DNA of 64,000 nt from Euborellia annulipes (taxonomy: Eukaryota > Arthropoda > Insecta > Dermaptera > Anisolabididae), in the NCBI GenBank assembly GCA_023213315.1, contig JAKCPI010014048.1:1-64000 (forward strand), given 5' to 3'. Shown one piece after another: positions 44,838 through 55,844 of the stretch. The notes beneath the pieces are model-generated. The model was not told where the DNA came from. It made no database searches and saw only the letters and a list, made by a program, of their open reading frames with translations. The stretch's first letter is position 1. Every line of letters begins with the position of its first letter. The translations under genes and the position numbers were made by a program.

Positions 44838-45560
44838 GCCTTATTTGCGTGAGGCTTCAAATAAAGTACCACATTAGTTTGACCTATTTTGACACAATTA
44901 AAAAATTATTTATTATCATAAAAAATGACCCTTAAGTATTACATTTCACACCCCTAGCCCATCGGGAAGTCTTGAAATTACATTAATTCGCGAAGGGTTT
45001 CAAATAAAGTACCACATTAGTTTGGTCTATTTTGATCAAAACCACCATATAGTGGCGTCATCAAAAATGACCCTTAAGTATTACATTTCACACCTCTAGC
45101 CCATCGGGAAGTCTTTTGAAATTACACTAATTCGCGAAGGGTTTCAAATAAAGTACCACATTAGTTTGGTCTATTTTGATCAAAACCACCATATAGTGGC
45201 GTCATCAAAAATGACCCTTAAGTATTACATTTCACACCTCTAGCCCATCGGGAAGTCTTTTGAAATTACACTAATTCGCGAAGGGTTTCAAATAAAGTAC
45301 CACATTAGTTTGGTCTATTTTGATCAAAACCACCCTATAGTGGCGCAATCAAAAATGACCCTTAAGTATTACATTTCACACTTCTAGCCCATCGGGAAGT
45401 CTTTTGAAATTACACTAATTCGCGAAGGGTTTCAAATAAAGTACCACATTGGTTTGGTCAATTTTGGTAAAACCCAACTCACAATTTGCGTCATCAAAAA
45501 TGAACCTTAAATATCAAATTTCACACCTCTAGCTCATCGGGAAGTGTCCTTAATAAAGAC
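44838..45560 (+). repeat. Tandem array, 144-bp unit, five copies
   Basis: 'ttcgcgaagggtttcaaata' recurs at 44987, 45131, 45275 and 45419, spaced 144 bp, with a diverged first unit at 44842. The inner units are nearly identical and the outer ones are diverged, the usual pattern for unequal exchange. Unit includes 'agcccatcgggaagtc'. No ORF spans it. Confidence 0.9.
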
Positions 45561-46829
45561 TCAAAGTTGGTGACCTTGAGAGAGTAAGTTAAATAAAAGC
45601 ATTTAATTTAAAAAAAAATCCAATGTCAAATTAGTTTAGCATTCTTGCAATAGATGGCAGGCTAGTCTAACAGCCGATCCCCTAATAGCGTATATCTGGC
45701 ATTTATGACACACAACGCCCTCTTATCTGGAAAAACATGGGAAACACCTTCGCTCCTATTGCGCCTTAAAAAAAAGCTTATTATAAAATCTAAGTTGCCC
45801 AGATCTTTATTAAGATCTCAAGTTTTTTAATCATATTAATATACCGGTACTTATTGATATTATCAGCTTCTAACAAGGCTACTGGTGCCACAAGTGCCCG
45901 TACCATATATTTTTTTTTTCATAATCCGGCGAATGCATTTCCCAAAGGATTGTTGTTGTATGTGGGAATTTATGTCTCGTCGTTTAGGGCCAGATTCTCT
46001 CAGGCCCCTTGTTGGTTCGCATTTCAATCTATCTTTCTACTCTCTCGTTGTTTGTCAAGATGTTTGTCAGTTTGTCGATTGCTTTTCTACTCACAACAAA
46101 CGAGAATCTCCGGGTATTTTATCTCAATTCAACAATAGATGCTGGCGAGTTTTATTTACTTTTAAAAGAATTTTATACTATATATGTATTTACAAGCTGA
46201 GAGAGTGAAACTTATTTTGAGAAAGTTCTCGAGGCCTCTGCTCTGAGCAAATATCCCCGGCTAAGTGCTTAATTATCTTACTTTAAATAGTAGTAGTATG
46301 ATGAAGAGTGGAGAGGGAGGATTTCCACCACCTCCATTTTCCTCAACACAGACATACAGACAGACAGCACTTTATAGCTGAATAAATATACAAATGCTAA
46401 TGGATCTTGTTAATTTAATGACCTCTGGGACCGAATTTAGAGGAGATTTATGATTTTATCAAAAGTACGTATCTTACTCCTTAAGATGAACTAGAAATTT
46501 ATTTTCTTATTAATAATGATTAATTAAAATATTTCCTTAATTAAAAAACAAGTCTTAAGAAGGTTTGTGAGCTACTTCAGCTTTCCTATCAGTTTCGCTC
46601 TCAGTGCTTTGTTTTTTTCGTGCAGTATGTATCGAAGTATTCTTCGAGAAGTTGTGGATGTCTCTCTATCTCATCCCGCCACAGATCTTTTAGAATAGTT
46701 AACCTTCATTTCTAAAGGTGGATCAAAGGTTGTTTTTTTCTTTACTACTCTGCCTTTCCAACCGGTTCAATTTTACAATCAAAACTTCGAAAGATGCTGC
46801 TTTTTTCACTCGATTTGAATACTAGACTA
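45561..46829. other. Interval with unsupported open frames
   Basis: Three overlapping plus-strand frames at 45854-46208 read no known domain. 46560-46830 lies downstream of the MADF-like relic on the minus strand and may hold more of it (the frame KDLWRDEIERHPQLLEEYF at about 46612-46690). Confidence 0.4.
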
Positions 46830-46901
46830 CTATACGTTCCACAATTCGGGCAAATTATGGTAGGCCTCGATAAAGCCAAGAAGGGCTTCTTTCTTATTCA
46901 T
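46830..46901 (-). pseudogene. MADF-domain-like N-terminus, broken
   Basis: From an ATG at 46901 the frame reads MNKKEALLGFIEAYHNLPEL then WNV and TAG. FI..Y...PELW is the opening signature of MADF (Myb/SANT-like, ADF1-type) DNA-binding domains, which are common in arthropods and in some transposon accessory proteins. In the same frame the next ~30 codons keep a weak resemblance but contain several stops. 'aac|gtatag' after LWN could be a splice donor instead. I favour a decayed copy. Confidence 0.4.
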
Positions 46902-47012
46902 TATTGTACAACAAACAGATGGGAAACACGCTCAAGCAACAGAGGCAGAACTGTCGAAACTGTGGCAGTTTATCAGTGCAAAAGTAGATCTTTGCCCCAA
47001 AAGGCTGCGTGA

Positions 47013-47435
47013 ACTGCACAATTTTCTCAGTTTATCGCTCTAATATGACGTCACACGTGGTAAATTGCGTAGTTTTGAACTGAGCCTGTATGAGTCCCTT
47101 AAAAATTACCCCAAAATATTAGAATTTAATTTTTTAACCACCTGAATAAATTATAAGTACTTTTTCAATCACCTGCTTAAAAATAAGATTTTTATTTATT
47201 TATTTTTTTTTTAAACATTCACACTTTTTCTCATTCACACTCACACTCACACACACATTCACAGTCTTTTCGGCAACTTAGGCCATTTAAGACTTTGACG
47301 ATAACCGTTGTAATGTATATTTCTATTGGAGTTTCAGGCATTTCTATTTAAGCCATCTGGTATCCAAATGGCTTAAATAAAATCATCGGACTGCCTGGAG
47401 TCCAAACCCGCGAAGATTTTTATTAATTTTCGTTT
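47013..47435. repeat. 423-bp direct repeat, left copy
   Basis: From 'aactgcacaattttctcag' to 'attaattttcgttt'. The right copy at 48443-48867 differs by only one or two single-base changes. The pair flanks a LINE exactly, as a target duplication would, but is far longer than usual. Includes a SINE1 copy. Confidence 0.9.
47212..47420 (-). mobile_element. SINE1 within the left 423-bp repeat
   Basis: 'aaacattcacactttttctc' to 'ggagtccaaacccgcg'; head truncated after the B-box region. Its twin is at 48644-48852, duplicated together with the flank. Confidence 0.8.
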
Positions 47436-48442
47436 CTACCTTTACAAATCTTTGGTCCTCAACGTTATTTTGTATTCGTCGGAAATCTGGTCCCTTTCAT
47501 ATCCTGACGTTATTGAGAGATCGCAGGTGAAGTTTTTCAAGTCGCTCTTCCACCTAGACAATTCGACCCCCGGCTACGTCATCCGCAATGATTTCGGTCT
47601 GGATAGGCTGATAGTTAGCTCTGTCGCGAGGGCCATTAAGTGGCTTTGTAAGGTGTTGCTGATGCCTCCTCAAAGATTGCCGAGAATCGTTTATGGCAGG
47701 ATGTTGGAGCTGCCTGGAACCGATAATAAGTACAGCTGGACAAACCAACTAAGGCAATACTTCGCGCGGGCGGGGCAGATGAGTATTTGGGACTCGCAGG
47801 ACCCCGAACTGATAGCTCACAATATGGAGAACATAATCAACTCTTTGTCCTTATCTTACAAGAAGAATGACGTTGATAGGCTGGAGGCTTCAGATTATGT
47901 CCCCATCTACCGTACCGTCTCGGAGCTGAACGAGAATCTAAATGTAGTCTTAGGGAAGCAACGTGTCATCCACCAGCTGAGAACATCGAACAGGAGAAAC
48001 ATCACTCTCTACATAAACGGAAACAAATGCAAAATTGACCCATCTTCGTTGTGCACACTTTGCAATTTAAGAACCCTGGAGTCCTTGGAACACGTAATAA
48101 AAGAATGCCCCATATACAGAGGTCCCAGGATGATATGGCTTAGGAGGGTAATGGAAGAAACGGTGGGGAACATATTATCTCCAAGTACCGAAGAAGAATA
48201 CAAAAATTTATATTTTTACTGTGCGGAGGTTGCGAGGCTGAGAGCTTTGGTTATCTGAACTTTTGGTGAGGTTGGTTGAGTCTGTCCTGGAAAATGACAC
48301 TTTGTTACTGAGTTAATATTTAATTTAATCTTGTTAAAAAATGTAAAAAAAATGAAATCAAATTAATGTAAAATATTGTATACTCAACCCTTGCAAGGAC
48401 AAATCGTCCAAGCAATATTTAAATAAATAAAATAAAAAATAA
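47436..48442 (+). mobile_element. 5'-truncated LINE between long direct repeats
   Basis: Starts mid-ORF right after the left 423-bp repeat and ends in an A-rich tail 'aaataaataaaataaa' right before the right copy. 3' UTR about 180 bp. Confidence 0.85.
47437..48258 (+). pseudogene. LINE reverse transcriptase C-terminus, 273 codons
   Basis: The frame is open from the junction: YLYKSLVLNVILYSSEIWS, then QVKFFKSLFHLDNSTPGYVI, matches the post-RT region of arthropod LINEs (LY..EIW, Q..F...L.L...TP). Near the end CTLCNLRTLESLEHVIKEC is a CxxC..H....C finger. No endonuclease and no YxDD motif remain, hence 5' truncation. There are no internal stops, so insertion is young. The apparent start at 47452 is TTG and not meaningful. 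Probably R1/I/Jockey side; different from the families at 13.4 and 29.4 kb. Confidence 0.8.
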
Positions 48443-48867
48443 AACTGCACAATTTTCTCAGTTTATCGCTCTAATATGACGTCACACGTGGTAAATTGCG
48501 TAGTTTTGAACTGAGCCTGTATGAGTCCCTTAAAAATTACCCCAAAATATTAGAATTTAATTTTTTAACCACCTGAATAAATTATAAGTACTTTTTCAAT
48601 CACCTGCTTAAAAATAAGATTTTTATTTATTTATTTTTTTTTTAAACATTCACACTTTTTCTCATTCACACTCACACTCACACACACATTCACAGTCTTT
48701 TCGGCAACTTAGGCCATTTAAGACTTTGACGATAACCGTTGTAATGTATATTTCTATTGGAGTTTCAGGCATTTTCTATTTAAGCCATCTGGTATCCAAA
48801 TGGCTTAAATAAAATCATCGGACTGCCTGGAGTCCAAACCCGCGAAGATTTTTATTAATTTTCGTTT
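48443..48867. repeat. 423-bp direct repeat, right copy
   Basis: Matches 47013-47435, including the SINE1 copy at 48644-48852. The sequence after it ('ttcactcgcataaaattg') is the presumed pre-insertion continuation. Confidence 0.9.
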
Positions 48868-49844
48868 TTCACTCGCATAAAATTGTCCCTAACTATGACG
48901 TGTTTTTCGATCTATAAACTTTTTAATTAATTATTAATTAGGTCTCATTTTAAAGGGAATTTTAATTAATTAAAAAAACTTTAAGCAAAAAACAATCAAC
49001 ATATTTTTTTTTTATTTAAATAAATTATTATCATCTTTAATCCACTTTATGATTTCATTTTGATTAATTGAAAAAAATAAAAAAATTTTAATGTGACATT
49101 TTTTTGGTATGATATAATAACGTCACGGTGTTTTAAAGGGATGTAGAGAAGAGGTAAAAAAAAAAAAAAAAACATGTGACAGATGTATATGAAATAAAAC
49201 AACACGAATAATTCCACTCACTGGACTCGCTAGTGGATTGGAAATTATTATTAAATTTAATAGGATTTCAATCAAGTTGGAAATTTGTTTGCCACTCCAA
49301 TAAACAAGTATAATAATATAGATATTGAAAAAAAAAAATTTATTATATAACTTTAATAATAAATGATAACAACTTTTGATCGTTTTTTGCAAAAAGTGAA
49401 ATGTATCCCATGGGGGTGAAAAAAAAAAAAAAAAAAAAAAAATTATAGAATTCTCTCTGTCAAGTTGAATGTTTAATTATCAATAAATTAATCATAAACA
49501 TAATCTATATGCACATAATTTTCACTTGCAAATATGTATGGAATTGTAACATAATTTGATTTCCTGATTGATGTTAGAACATTATATCTGATCCAGTTAT
49601 ATATTTCTAAATGAGCAAGCATCCAGAGTATTTTTATTAGCTTCCCCCACCCCTCAATTTCATAAATACAGTAGTTAATCAGTGATATGTATGACATAAC
49701 TATTTTCCAAATACTATATATTAATTTGGAGTTATTATTATTTACATATTTCTATTATTATTTTATCAAACGATTTATGAAGAGGTTTTATCTACTGCTA
49801 GAGCCTAGCACAAGAGGCGGATTCTCTACATCTGTGCTAAGACC
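48868..49844. other. AT-rich interval
   Basis: A runs at 49156-49172 and 49418-49442. No recognised feature. Confidence 0.6.
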
Positions 49845-49965
49845 CAAGGGCAGATGTAAAATTTATAAATATAGAAAGATTATATTTTGTTACCATGGCA
49901 ACTATTTCTCCCATCTTACCTATGAAGTACAAGAGTAAAATGTGCTCCAAACAATTGTGAGGACA
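49845..49965 (-). repeat. REP-A fragment
   Basis: 'tgttaccatggcaactattt' and 'gaagtacaagagtaaaatgt' from the right third of REP-A. Confidence 0.75.
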
Positions 49966-50209
49966 AAAGCTTGTTTTTGCGTGTCAGAGAGGTCAATATT
50001 TTTTTCTTTATTTCGCTTCTTTTGCATAATTTTTAAGAAAATCAATGAAATTCAAACCAAATCATAATATATTATATACTGTTATGTGTACTGTATAATA
50101 GGGATCGTTGATATTTCATACATTCATGGCAACTGCTATTCTTGATGGAGTCAGGAACAAAAAAACAAGACGATTGCACTCAAATATTCTTTTATTTAAA
50201 TTCTCACCC

Positions 50210-50262
50210 TCACGGCTGGCGTTTGGGCCCGAGACCATCTTCATTTCTCTACGTGAGCGGAA
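50210..50262 (-). ncRNA. Hammerhead-like remnant
   Basis: Minus strand: AATGAAGATGGTCTCGGGCC then CAAACGCC. Layout as in the 18-kb family but GAAA has become CAAA. Only one arm present. Confidence 0.25.
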
Positions 50263-50330
50263 CACATGCTGTTTTTGCAAATATCCACTGTTTTTGATTA
50301 TTGCCAGCTGATTTTGAAGATGCCCTAGAC

Positions 50331-50654
50331 CAGTGTTTTCCAAACTGTGAGGCGCGCCTCCCTAGGGAGGCGCGGACTAGTCTAAGGGGAGGCGCGAATA
50401 TTGGCCACCAAGATTAATTTTCCAAATGATTGCTAGTTTTATAAATAAAATAAAAAAATTTAGAAGATTCTGGGACGGAGTTTTTAATTAAAATATTAAT
50501 TATGAATAAATAAAAAAAATATATATAAATTTATATTTTTTAGTATTAAAAATTTTTGTTTTTGTATTATTTTATTAAATGTGGGGGGGCGGGGCGTCAT
50601 ACGATTAAATATTTTTAAGGGAGGCGTTGTAACTTAAAGTTTGGAAACCACTGA
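50331..50654. mobile_element. hAT-type MITE (REP-D)
   Basis: Ends CAGTGTTTTCCAAACTGTG and, inverted, CAGTGGTTTCCAAACTTTA. Inner GC palindrome 'gcgcctccctagggaggcgc'. 324 bp. Homologous to 60283-60549, whose 8-bp target duplication defines the ends. No duplication is visible at this copy. Confidence 0.8.
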
Positions 50655-51104
50655 ACTCATTCTAGAAAATTATACTATGTGTAAAATCCAAAGGCGGATC
50701 CAGGGAAGTTTCTCAGGGTTTTAATTTTTTTCTGACTAGACGCGAAGCTCGCCGAAGGCGATCGCATTGTTAATTATTTTATTTATTAGTATTGGATAAG
50801 GGGTTGAAAAATTGAAAAAAATGTTTTTTAAATTTATTTTAGCTAAATCGAAGCCAAATAAATAGAAAACATTCAAAAAAAAATAGCGTTGATTATTATT
50901 TTGATTAGGGGGGATGAAGGGTTGTTGATTATTTAAGAAAGAAAAAGGCCTTGGAATATTCCAAATCACTTGTTGACATTTTTTTCCATCTCTAAAAATA
51001 GTTAGATTAGAGCAAACGGTATTTTTTTTACTTTTAATAAAAAAGGAATTGTTATTTTCATCTATTTATTCCTATACAAACAGAGAGAGACGAATCTCTC
51101 GTTC
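50655..51104. other. Interval with REP-B and Helitron-like remnants
   Basis: 'aaggcggatccagggaag' near 50691 is a REP-B-type end and 'ctagacgcgaagctcgccg' near 50738 resembles the Helitron-type GC hairpin. Neither is complete. It lies just upstream of the candidate promoter. Confidence 0.45.
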
Positions 51105-51110
51105 AGTCGA
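51095..51110 (+). promoter_or_regulatory. Candidate arthropod-type initiator
   Basis: TCAGTC at 51103-51108 fits the TCAGT initiator of arthropod core promoters, with A at 51105 as +1. No convincing TATA box in the usual place. 'caggcg' about 28-33 nt downstream is only a weak match to a downstream promoter element. Confidence 0.3.
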
Positions 51111-51245
51111 GTCGAGTTTGTTGCTGGGCTGCAGGCGCTGCTCTCTTTTTTGTGTTTAAAGTGAATCAAAGTGAATAATTAATATAGTGTAATCCACCCT
51201 GACCTCACCGTCAACCAGCACACCCTCTTGAGTGTCTTATTTAAG
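51105..51245 (+). other. Candidate non-coding first exon (5' UTR)
   Basis: A 141-nt stretch less AT-rich than its surroundings ('gctgggctgcaggcgctg', 'ccaccctgacctcaccg') without any ATG, bounded by an initiator-like start and a good splice donor AAG|GTAATT at 51245/51246. This is the layout of a non-coding leader exon for a plus-strand gene whose coding exons would lie outside, or beyond the Penelope element. No acceptor could be assigned. It may instead be an unrecognised repeat. Confidence 0.35.
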
Positions 51246-53199
51246 GTAATTATTATGCATTTTATCGTTGAAAAAAAAATGATAGAAACAAATAATTTAA
51301 CTGCGAAAAACGATTCTTTTGAATATGAAATTAAATATTTTGTATTTCACTAAGGGTAGAGGGAGAATATAAGCTGTTGAAAGGGGGAGGGGGTGTGTAG
51401 ATATCATTGAAAAAAAGTTATTTTTTTTTTATCTTTTTTTTTTAACACACACACGGTGTAGGCTGGCATTTCCTTAAAGGGGGGGGGGAGGTATGAAGGC
51501 ATTAACCAGGGAGGTTAATGCCCCATCCCCTATAATGCATAAAGATATTAATGTTTTTTGATACTTTTACTAAAAAATAAGTGCATTCCGTTTGAGTTAA
51601 AATTTTAATGTATTCTAAAATTTCTTATTACTGGGGCGAAATTAATTTTTGAAGATTTCGAAACTCTCATAAACAGATAATAATAACACTGGGTAACTTA
51701 GGAACCCATCGAATCCCTCGCAGAATTTTGTAGAAATTTTTTTTCATTAGGTAGAAAAGTAAGATATGATTAGTCCACTTAGAATGTTACTGGGGTGAGT
51801 TACCGCATCTTTTTTATATAGAACTAATCTCAATTCAGATTTGAATTTTTACTTTCTCTTACCTAAATGGAATTGAATTGCATTTAGGTGAGATAATCAG
51901 ATCTTTTTAATAGTCTTTTCTTCTTTCTTCTATTGAAAATTTGTCTTTTTGAGATATTTCTTTGTTTAAAATAAATTTCCATCTCTTTCTTGCATGGTTC
52001 GATCATAGATTCTTGGAATTATGTTAACCATTGGAATTGAAACTGAAATATTCCATTGATTTACTCCTCTGCGCAGTGATTCGAGTTGAAGAAGATAGCT
52101 CTTAGTTTTTTATTAAATAAGGAAGAAAAAGTTTTAATACTATTCCAACGTTGTCTTTATAATTTTGCGAGAATTGAATAGAATCTTAAGCTATGAGTGG
52201 CTTAAAAATTTTTTAATAAACTAATTAACATTTTATACTTGCAAATTATGAATGTTGCTTTGATTAAGTTGCAAAGTGTTTCTTTAACAATGAATCGCCC
52301 GCCTTTGTATGTTAATTATTTATTTAAACAAAACATAATAGTTTGTTTAGTCTTTTGTTTTGTTTAAATACTGGAGGACTTAAAAATGGAAGCAAATCTA
52401 AGAGAGAGAATCAACTTAATTAGAAATGGAAGAGGAAGAAGATGAAGAATTCAGATAAATTTTTAATGAAATAAGAAAAAAAAATGTTTTGTTTTTTGAA
52501 AAAATATTTGTTAGAGGTTCCTGTCTCTTGGAGGAGAGCTAAAGATGATTAATCCCAAACAAACGTGTACAGAAAAAAAAACATCGAGCCCCTTGAAGTA
52601 GAGACAAGGCTCTTCTTGGTTCATGATTAATTTTTAAACCAAATTTCTAATCTCTGATTATTTTTCCTTACACGTATAAAATCTTATTATTTCTTTTTTT
52701 TGTTTAATTCAATCAGTATCCAAGATATCTCGTCGTTGGTTCTGTGATTCTTTCGTAAGCCCTCCGAATCGGATTTGGTTCGAATTCAATCCCTCTCTCC
52801 CTCTCTCTCTTTCTACATTAAACATGAAGGGCTTAAATAGGGAATTTCGAAGGACTCACAAAGATAAACATTGAATGTGATCAACCTCTTTTTTTTAGAG
52901 CTATTTATAATAATAAATTTTAGAGAAATGTCAAAAATTTGCAATTTTTTAATTAAGGGGGCATTGCGATTAGTTGATAAATAAAAATACTCGCTTATTA
53001 TTGTAATTCTTAACTAATTGTAAATTTAAATTTAGTTTCGAAGGATGCAAGCTTATCTCTGAACAAACTGTTGCAATGAACTTCGATTTAAACTTTCTTG
53101 TTTCGACAGTATAGCCATTAATTGTTTATCTTATAAATTATTGTATTATTATTATTATTGTTTTATACAACACAATATAACTTAATTAGCATATTAAAT
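51246..53199. other. Long interval without recognised coding sequence
   Basis: Would be intron if the 51.1-kb exon is real. Contains G runs near 51479-51489, an isolated REP-A tip at 51846-51870 and a CT microsatellite at 52790-52812. No family repeat longer than that. Confidence 0.5.
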
Positions 53200-53211
53200 A
53201 GTACCAAATAT

Positions 53212-53897
53212 TAGACCGAAACTCCTCAAACGCTAATTTTTCGGCAAGGGTGCAGGATGGGGAAAAACAAAATAAAATTATTTATTATTTTCCCCAAATG
53301 AGTTTATTATCCTGATATTTCGAAGGCACAAAAGGCTCTTCTTCTTCAGAGGAAGCTGAAAATAATTACAATGTTACCAAAATATTTTTTTTTTTTTTAC
53401 AATAGTTTAACATAAAAGGCATTGTTATACCTCATATAACACTCTGCTAACACTATAATGACAGCCAAGATTTTTTGCATACACAAAGCCATTTGACCTC
53501 GGTTACTCGAGTGGACATTCTGATTAGATAATTTTATTACAATTTTATTTATTCTTTATTTTTTCAAATTAAATGTATTAATATAACATTAGTTTAAATC
53601 TATTTAAATCCAGGCTTTATTAGTTTATTCAACCTTTGGTCAATTATTTTTTATTTTTCTTCTTTCTTTTTTCTTAAACTAATAATCAATACATTTTTTA
53701 TATGCACAAAATTCATTTAGGCCTATTTATTTTTTACATTAATAAAATTTTACTTTTTATTAAAAATATCAGGACATAGGAAAAGACACTATTGTTTAAC
53801 AAAAACAAAAACAAAAAACGAGATGCTGGCTGAAGGGGAAAGCTATTTATGAGTCAAAAGAATTTTATATTCACCCATTAAGTTATTTGTGTCCATT
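53212..53897 (-). repeat. Penelope-like element, left (3') terminal arm
   Basis: 686 bp, inverted relative to 55845-56531 and almost identical, including the ORF's last codons. In the sense of the ORF this is the downstream terminal repeat and carries the sense-strand hammerhead motif. Confidence 0.9.
53310..53353 (-). ncRNA. Hammerhead ribozyme motif in Penelope arm (sense)
   Basis: Minus strand: stem I TCCT/AGGA, canonical CTGAAGA (53343-53349), extra A, stem II GAAG-GC/GC-CTTC with an A bulge, GAAA, self-complementary ATAT, cleavage after TATC. Hammerheads are known in the terminal repeats of Penelope-like elements. Stem III is 2 bp without a loop, so a dimeric fold would be needed for good activity. 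Confidence 0.65.
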
Positions 53898-55801
53898 CTA
53901 AAGTTTACTGCCCTTTTAATATTAAGGTGGATGTAGCAAGATTCTTTGAAATATCTTTTGTACCAGTTTTCTTCTCTACAGAGAATTTTAACTGTATCCA
54001 CATCAAAATTGAAATTGTGGCTCAAATCTTGCGCATGTTGTTGTAGGGCTGTAATATTGTTAGTTTTACCAACCGACCTTCTATGCTCATCAACCCTCAA
54101 TTTCAATGCTCTTTTTGTGTTCCCAATATAAACTTTATTACAGTCTTTGCACTCGATCTGATAAACCGTGCTATGGGTCTTATCTTTTTTATCTTTATCT
54201 TTTGTATTGTATAAGAACATCAAGTTTCCAGTTGTTTTAGGGATAACATTTATTTTATATTTATGAAAAATGGCTTTAATTTTATTGAAATTATGGGTAA
54301 AAGTAATCGGGAAAAAACCAAAACTTTCTTTTTCTATTTGATTATTAATTGGGGCAGATGGGGGTGGTTTTGTTATTTTTGTTTTTATTTTGTTTATAAT
54401 TTTGTTTATTAAAGGTGTTGGGTAATTGTTATTTTTAGTTATTTTTATATATTTTTTTATATTATTCTCCCAAAAACAACGGTCACTTAAACTCAATATT
54501 CTATAAAGCAGGCCCTCGAGTACATTCAATTTATGGGTCATTGGGCTGGACGAATGAAAGTTTAAAATAATGTTACTGGAGTAAGGTTTTTGGTACCAGT
54601 CAATACTTATATTGGGCGCTCTGTTGTAGAGGGTCATATCCAGGAAGTTAATGCAATTATTATTTTCCATCTCAACGGTGAATTTTAGGGCACTATTGTA
54701 TCTATTAATTTTCTCCAGTACGTTTTCAACTTGGTCTCGTTTTAATGCTGTAATGCAATCGTCAACGTACTGGAAGAAAAAGACAGGGTTGATTTTGTCT
54801 ATAACTGTTTTATGAAAATCATGCATAACTAAATTTGCAAGAGCAGGTGCCATGTTTGTACCCATTCCCATACCTTCTTTTTGTTTAAAATAATTATCAT
54901 TAAATTTAAAATAAGAATTTTCCAGGCAAAATTTTGTAATTTTGATGAAATTGTCTTGTGTAAGGCAGGTGTTTATTTCTATTAGGGACCAATACTTTTT
55001 AATTAATTCATAAATAAGTTCTATAGGGATCGAGTTGAATAGTGAAACAACATCGAACGAGATAAGTATATGATCATTGGGAAGTACGACGTTTTTTAAC
55101 AATTTATAGGCTTCAAATGAGTTTTTTAGCATTTTTCTGTTTTCCGATGTTACACACGACACAACTTGCGCTATGTATTTCATAACTTTAGTGAGGGGGC
55201 TATTTTTTGTTGAATTGATTAGTCTCAGAGGGTTCGATTGTTTGTGAATTTTAGGGACTCCATAAATTTTTGGGCAAAAAGGTGTTTCAACAATCAACTG
55301 TTTCAACAGTTCTTTTTGTTGTTCTGATGGAAGGACCTTTAGAAGTAACATTTTGATTTCTTTAGAAACTTTATCAGTTGGGTCATTTTTTAATTTTACA
55401 TAGCTAGCGTCTTCACTCAGCAACTCGTTCATCTGTGTTACATATTGTTGTCTATTTACAATTACTGGTACATTCCCCTTGTCAGATTTTGTTATCATAA
55501 TTACATCACAGTTATTTTTGTACCATTTTATACATTTTAGTGTATTCCTTTGCAAAGTAGTTTTGTTGTTTTTATAATTAAATGAGTTTTTGTAGTTTTT
55601 AAGAATGTTACATATATCAGACCTAACCTTTTGAATATTATCACCAATTACTTCTCTATTAGATTTTATTATGTTTTCACAATCTGCCAGGGTGTTTATT
55701 ACATTTTTTGGTTCATATTTAGTAATGGGTAATACAAATTTGGGTCCTAAGGAAAGTGTTTGTTCTACAAATTTAGGAATTTGAGAGTCTGTTAGGTTCA
55801 C
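53843..55801 (-). CDS. Penelope-like reverse transcriptase with GIY-YIG endonuclease
   Basis: 652 residues. RT core at about 100-400: KSDKGNVPVIVNRQQY and PKIYGVPKIHK (Penelope-type N-terminal RT motifs), ISFDVVSLF at 247-255 (motif A, first catalytic Asp), MGMGTNMAPALANLVMHDF at 311-329, and YVDD at 345-348 (motif C). Linker 400-545. GIY-YIG nuclease at about 546-640: VYQI...VYIGNT, with C551/C554 and H589/H595 forming the CCHH motif found in Penelope nucleases, Arg near 570 and Glu at 620. There is no in-frame ATG at the start: the frame opens nine codons earlier after TAA, beside the inverted arm, so the N-terminus is probably truncated. Both catalytic domains look intact. Confidence 0.92.
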   Translation of the reverse strand: MNLTDSQIPKFVEQTLSLGPKFVLPITKYEPKNVINTLADCENIIKSNREVIGDNIQKVRSDICNILKNYKNSFNYKNNKTTLQRNTLKCIKWYKNNCDVIMITKSDKGNVPVIVNRQQYVTQMNELLSEDASYVKLKNDPTDKVSKEIKMLLLKVLPSEQQKELLKQLIVETPFCPKIYGVPKIHKQSNPLRLINSTKNSPLTKVMKYIAQVVSCVTSENRKMLKNSFEAYKLLKNVVLPNDHILISFDVVSLFNSIPIELIYELIKKYWSLIEINTCLTQDNFIKITKFCLENSYFKFNDNYFKQKEGMGMGTNMAPALANLVMHDFHKTVIDKINPVFFFQYVDDCITALKRDQVENVLEKINRYNSALKFTVEMENNNCINFLDMTLYNRAPNISIDWYQKPYSSNIILNFHSSSPMTHKLNVLEGLLYRILSLSDRCFWENNIKKYIKITKNNNYPTPLINKIINKIKTKITKPPPSAPINNQIEKESFGFFPITFTHNFNKIKAIFHKYKINVIPKTTGNLMFLYNTKDKDKKDKTHSTVYQIECKDCNKVYIGNTKRALKLRVDEHRRSVGKTNNITALQQHAQDLSHNFNFDVDTVKILCREENWYKRYFKESCYIHLNIKRAVNFRMDTNNLMGEYKILLTHK

Positions 55802-55844
55802 TATGTGTTGATCACTGTATGTCGTTTAATGGTATTGTAATTTT

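Noticed and set aside
44838..45560. CRISPR-like array
   Set aside because: The whole 144-bp unit repeats, with no short repeats and unique spacers; the genome is clearly eukaryotic.
45854..46208. Possible gene from three overlapping frames
   Set aside because: No domain, no splice signals and competing frames of similar length.
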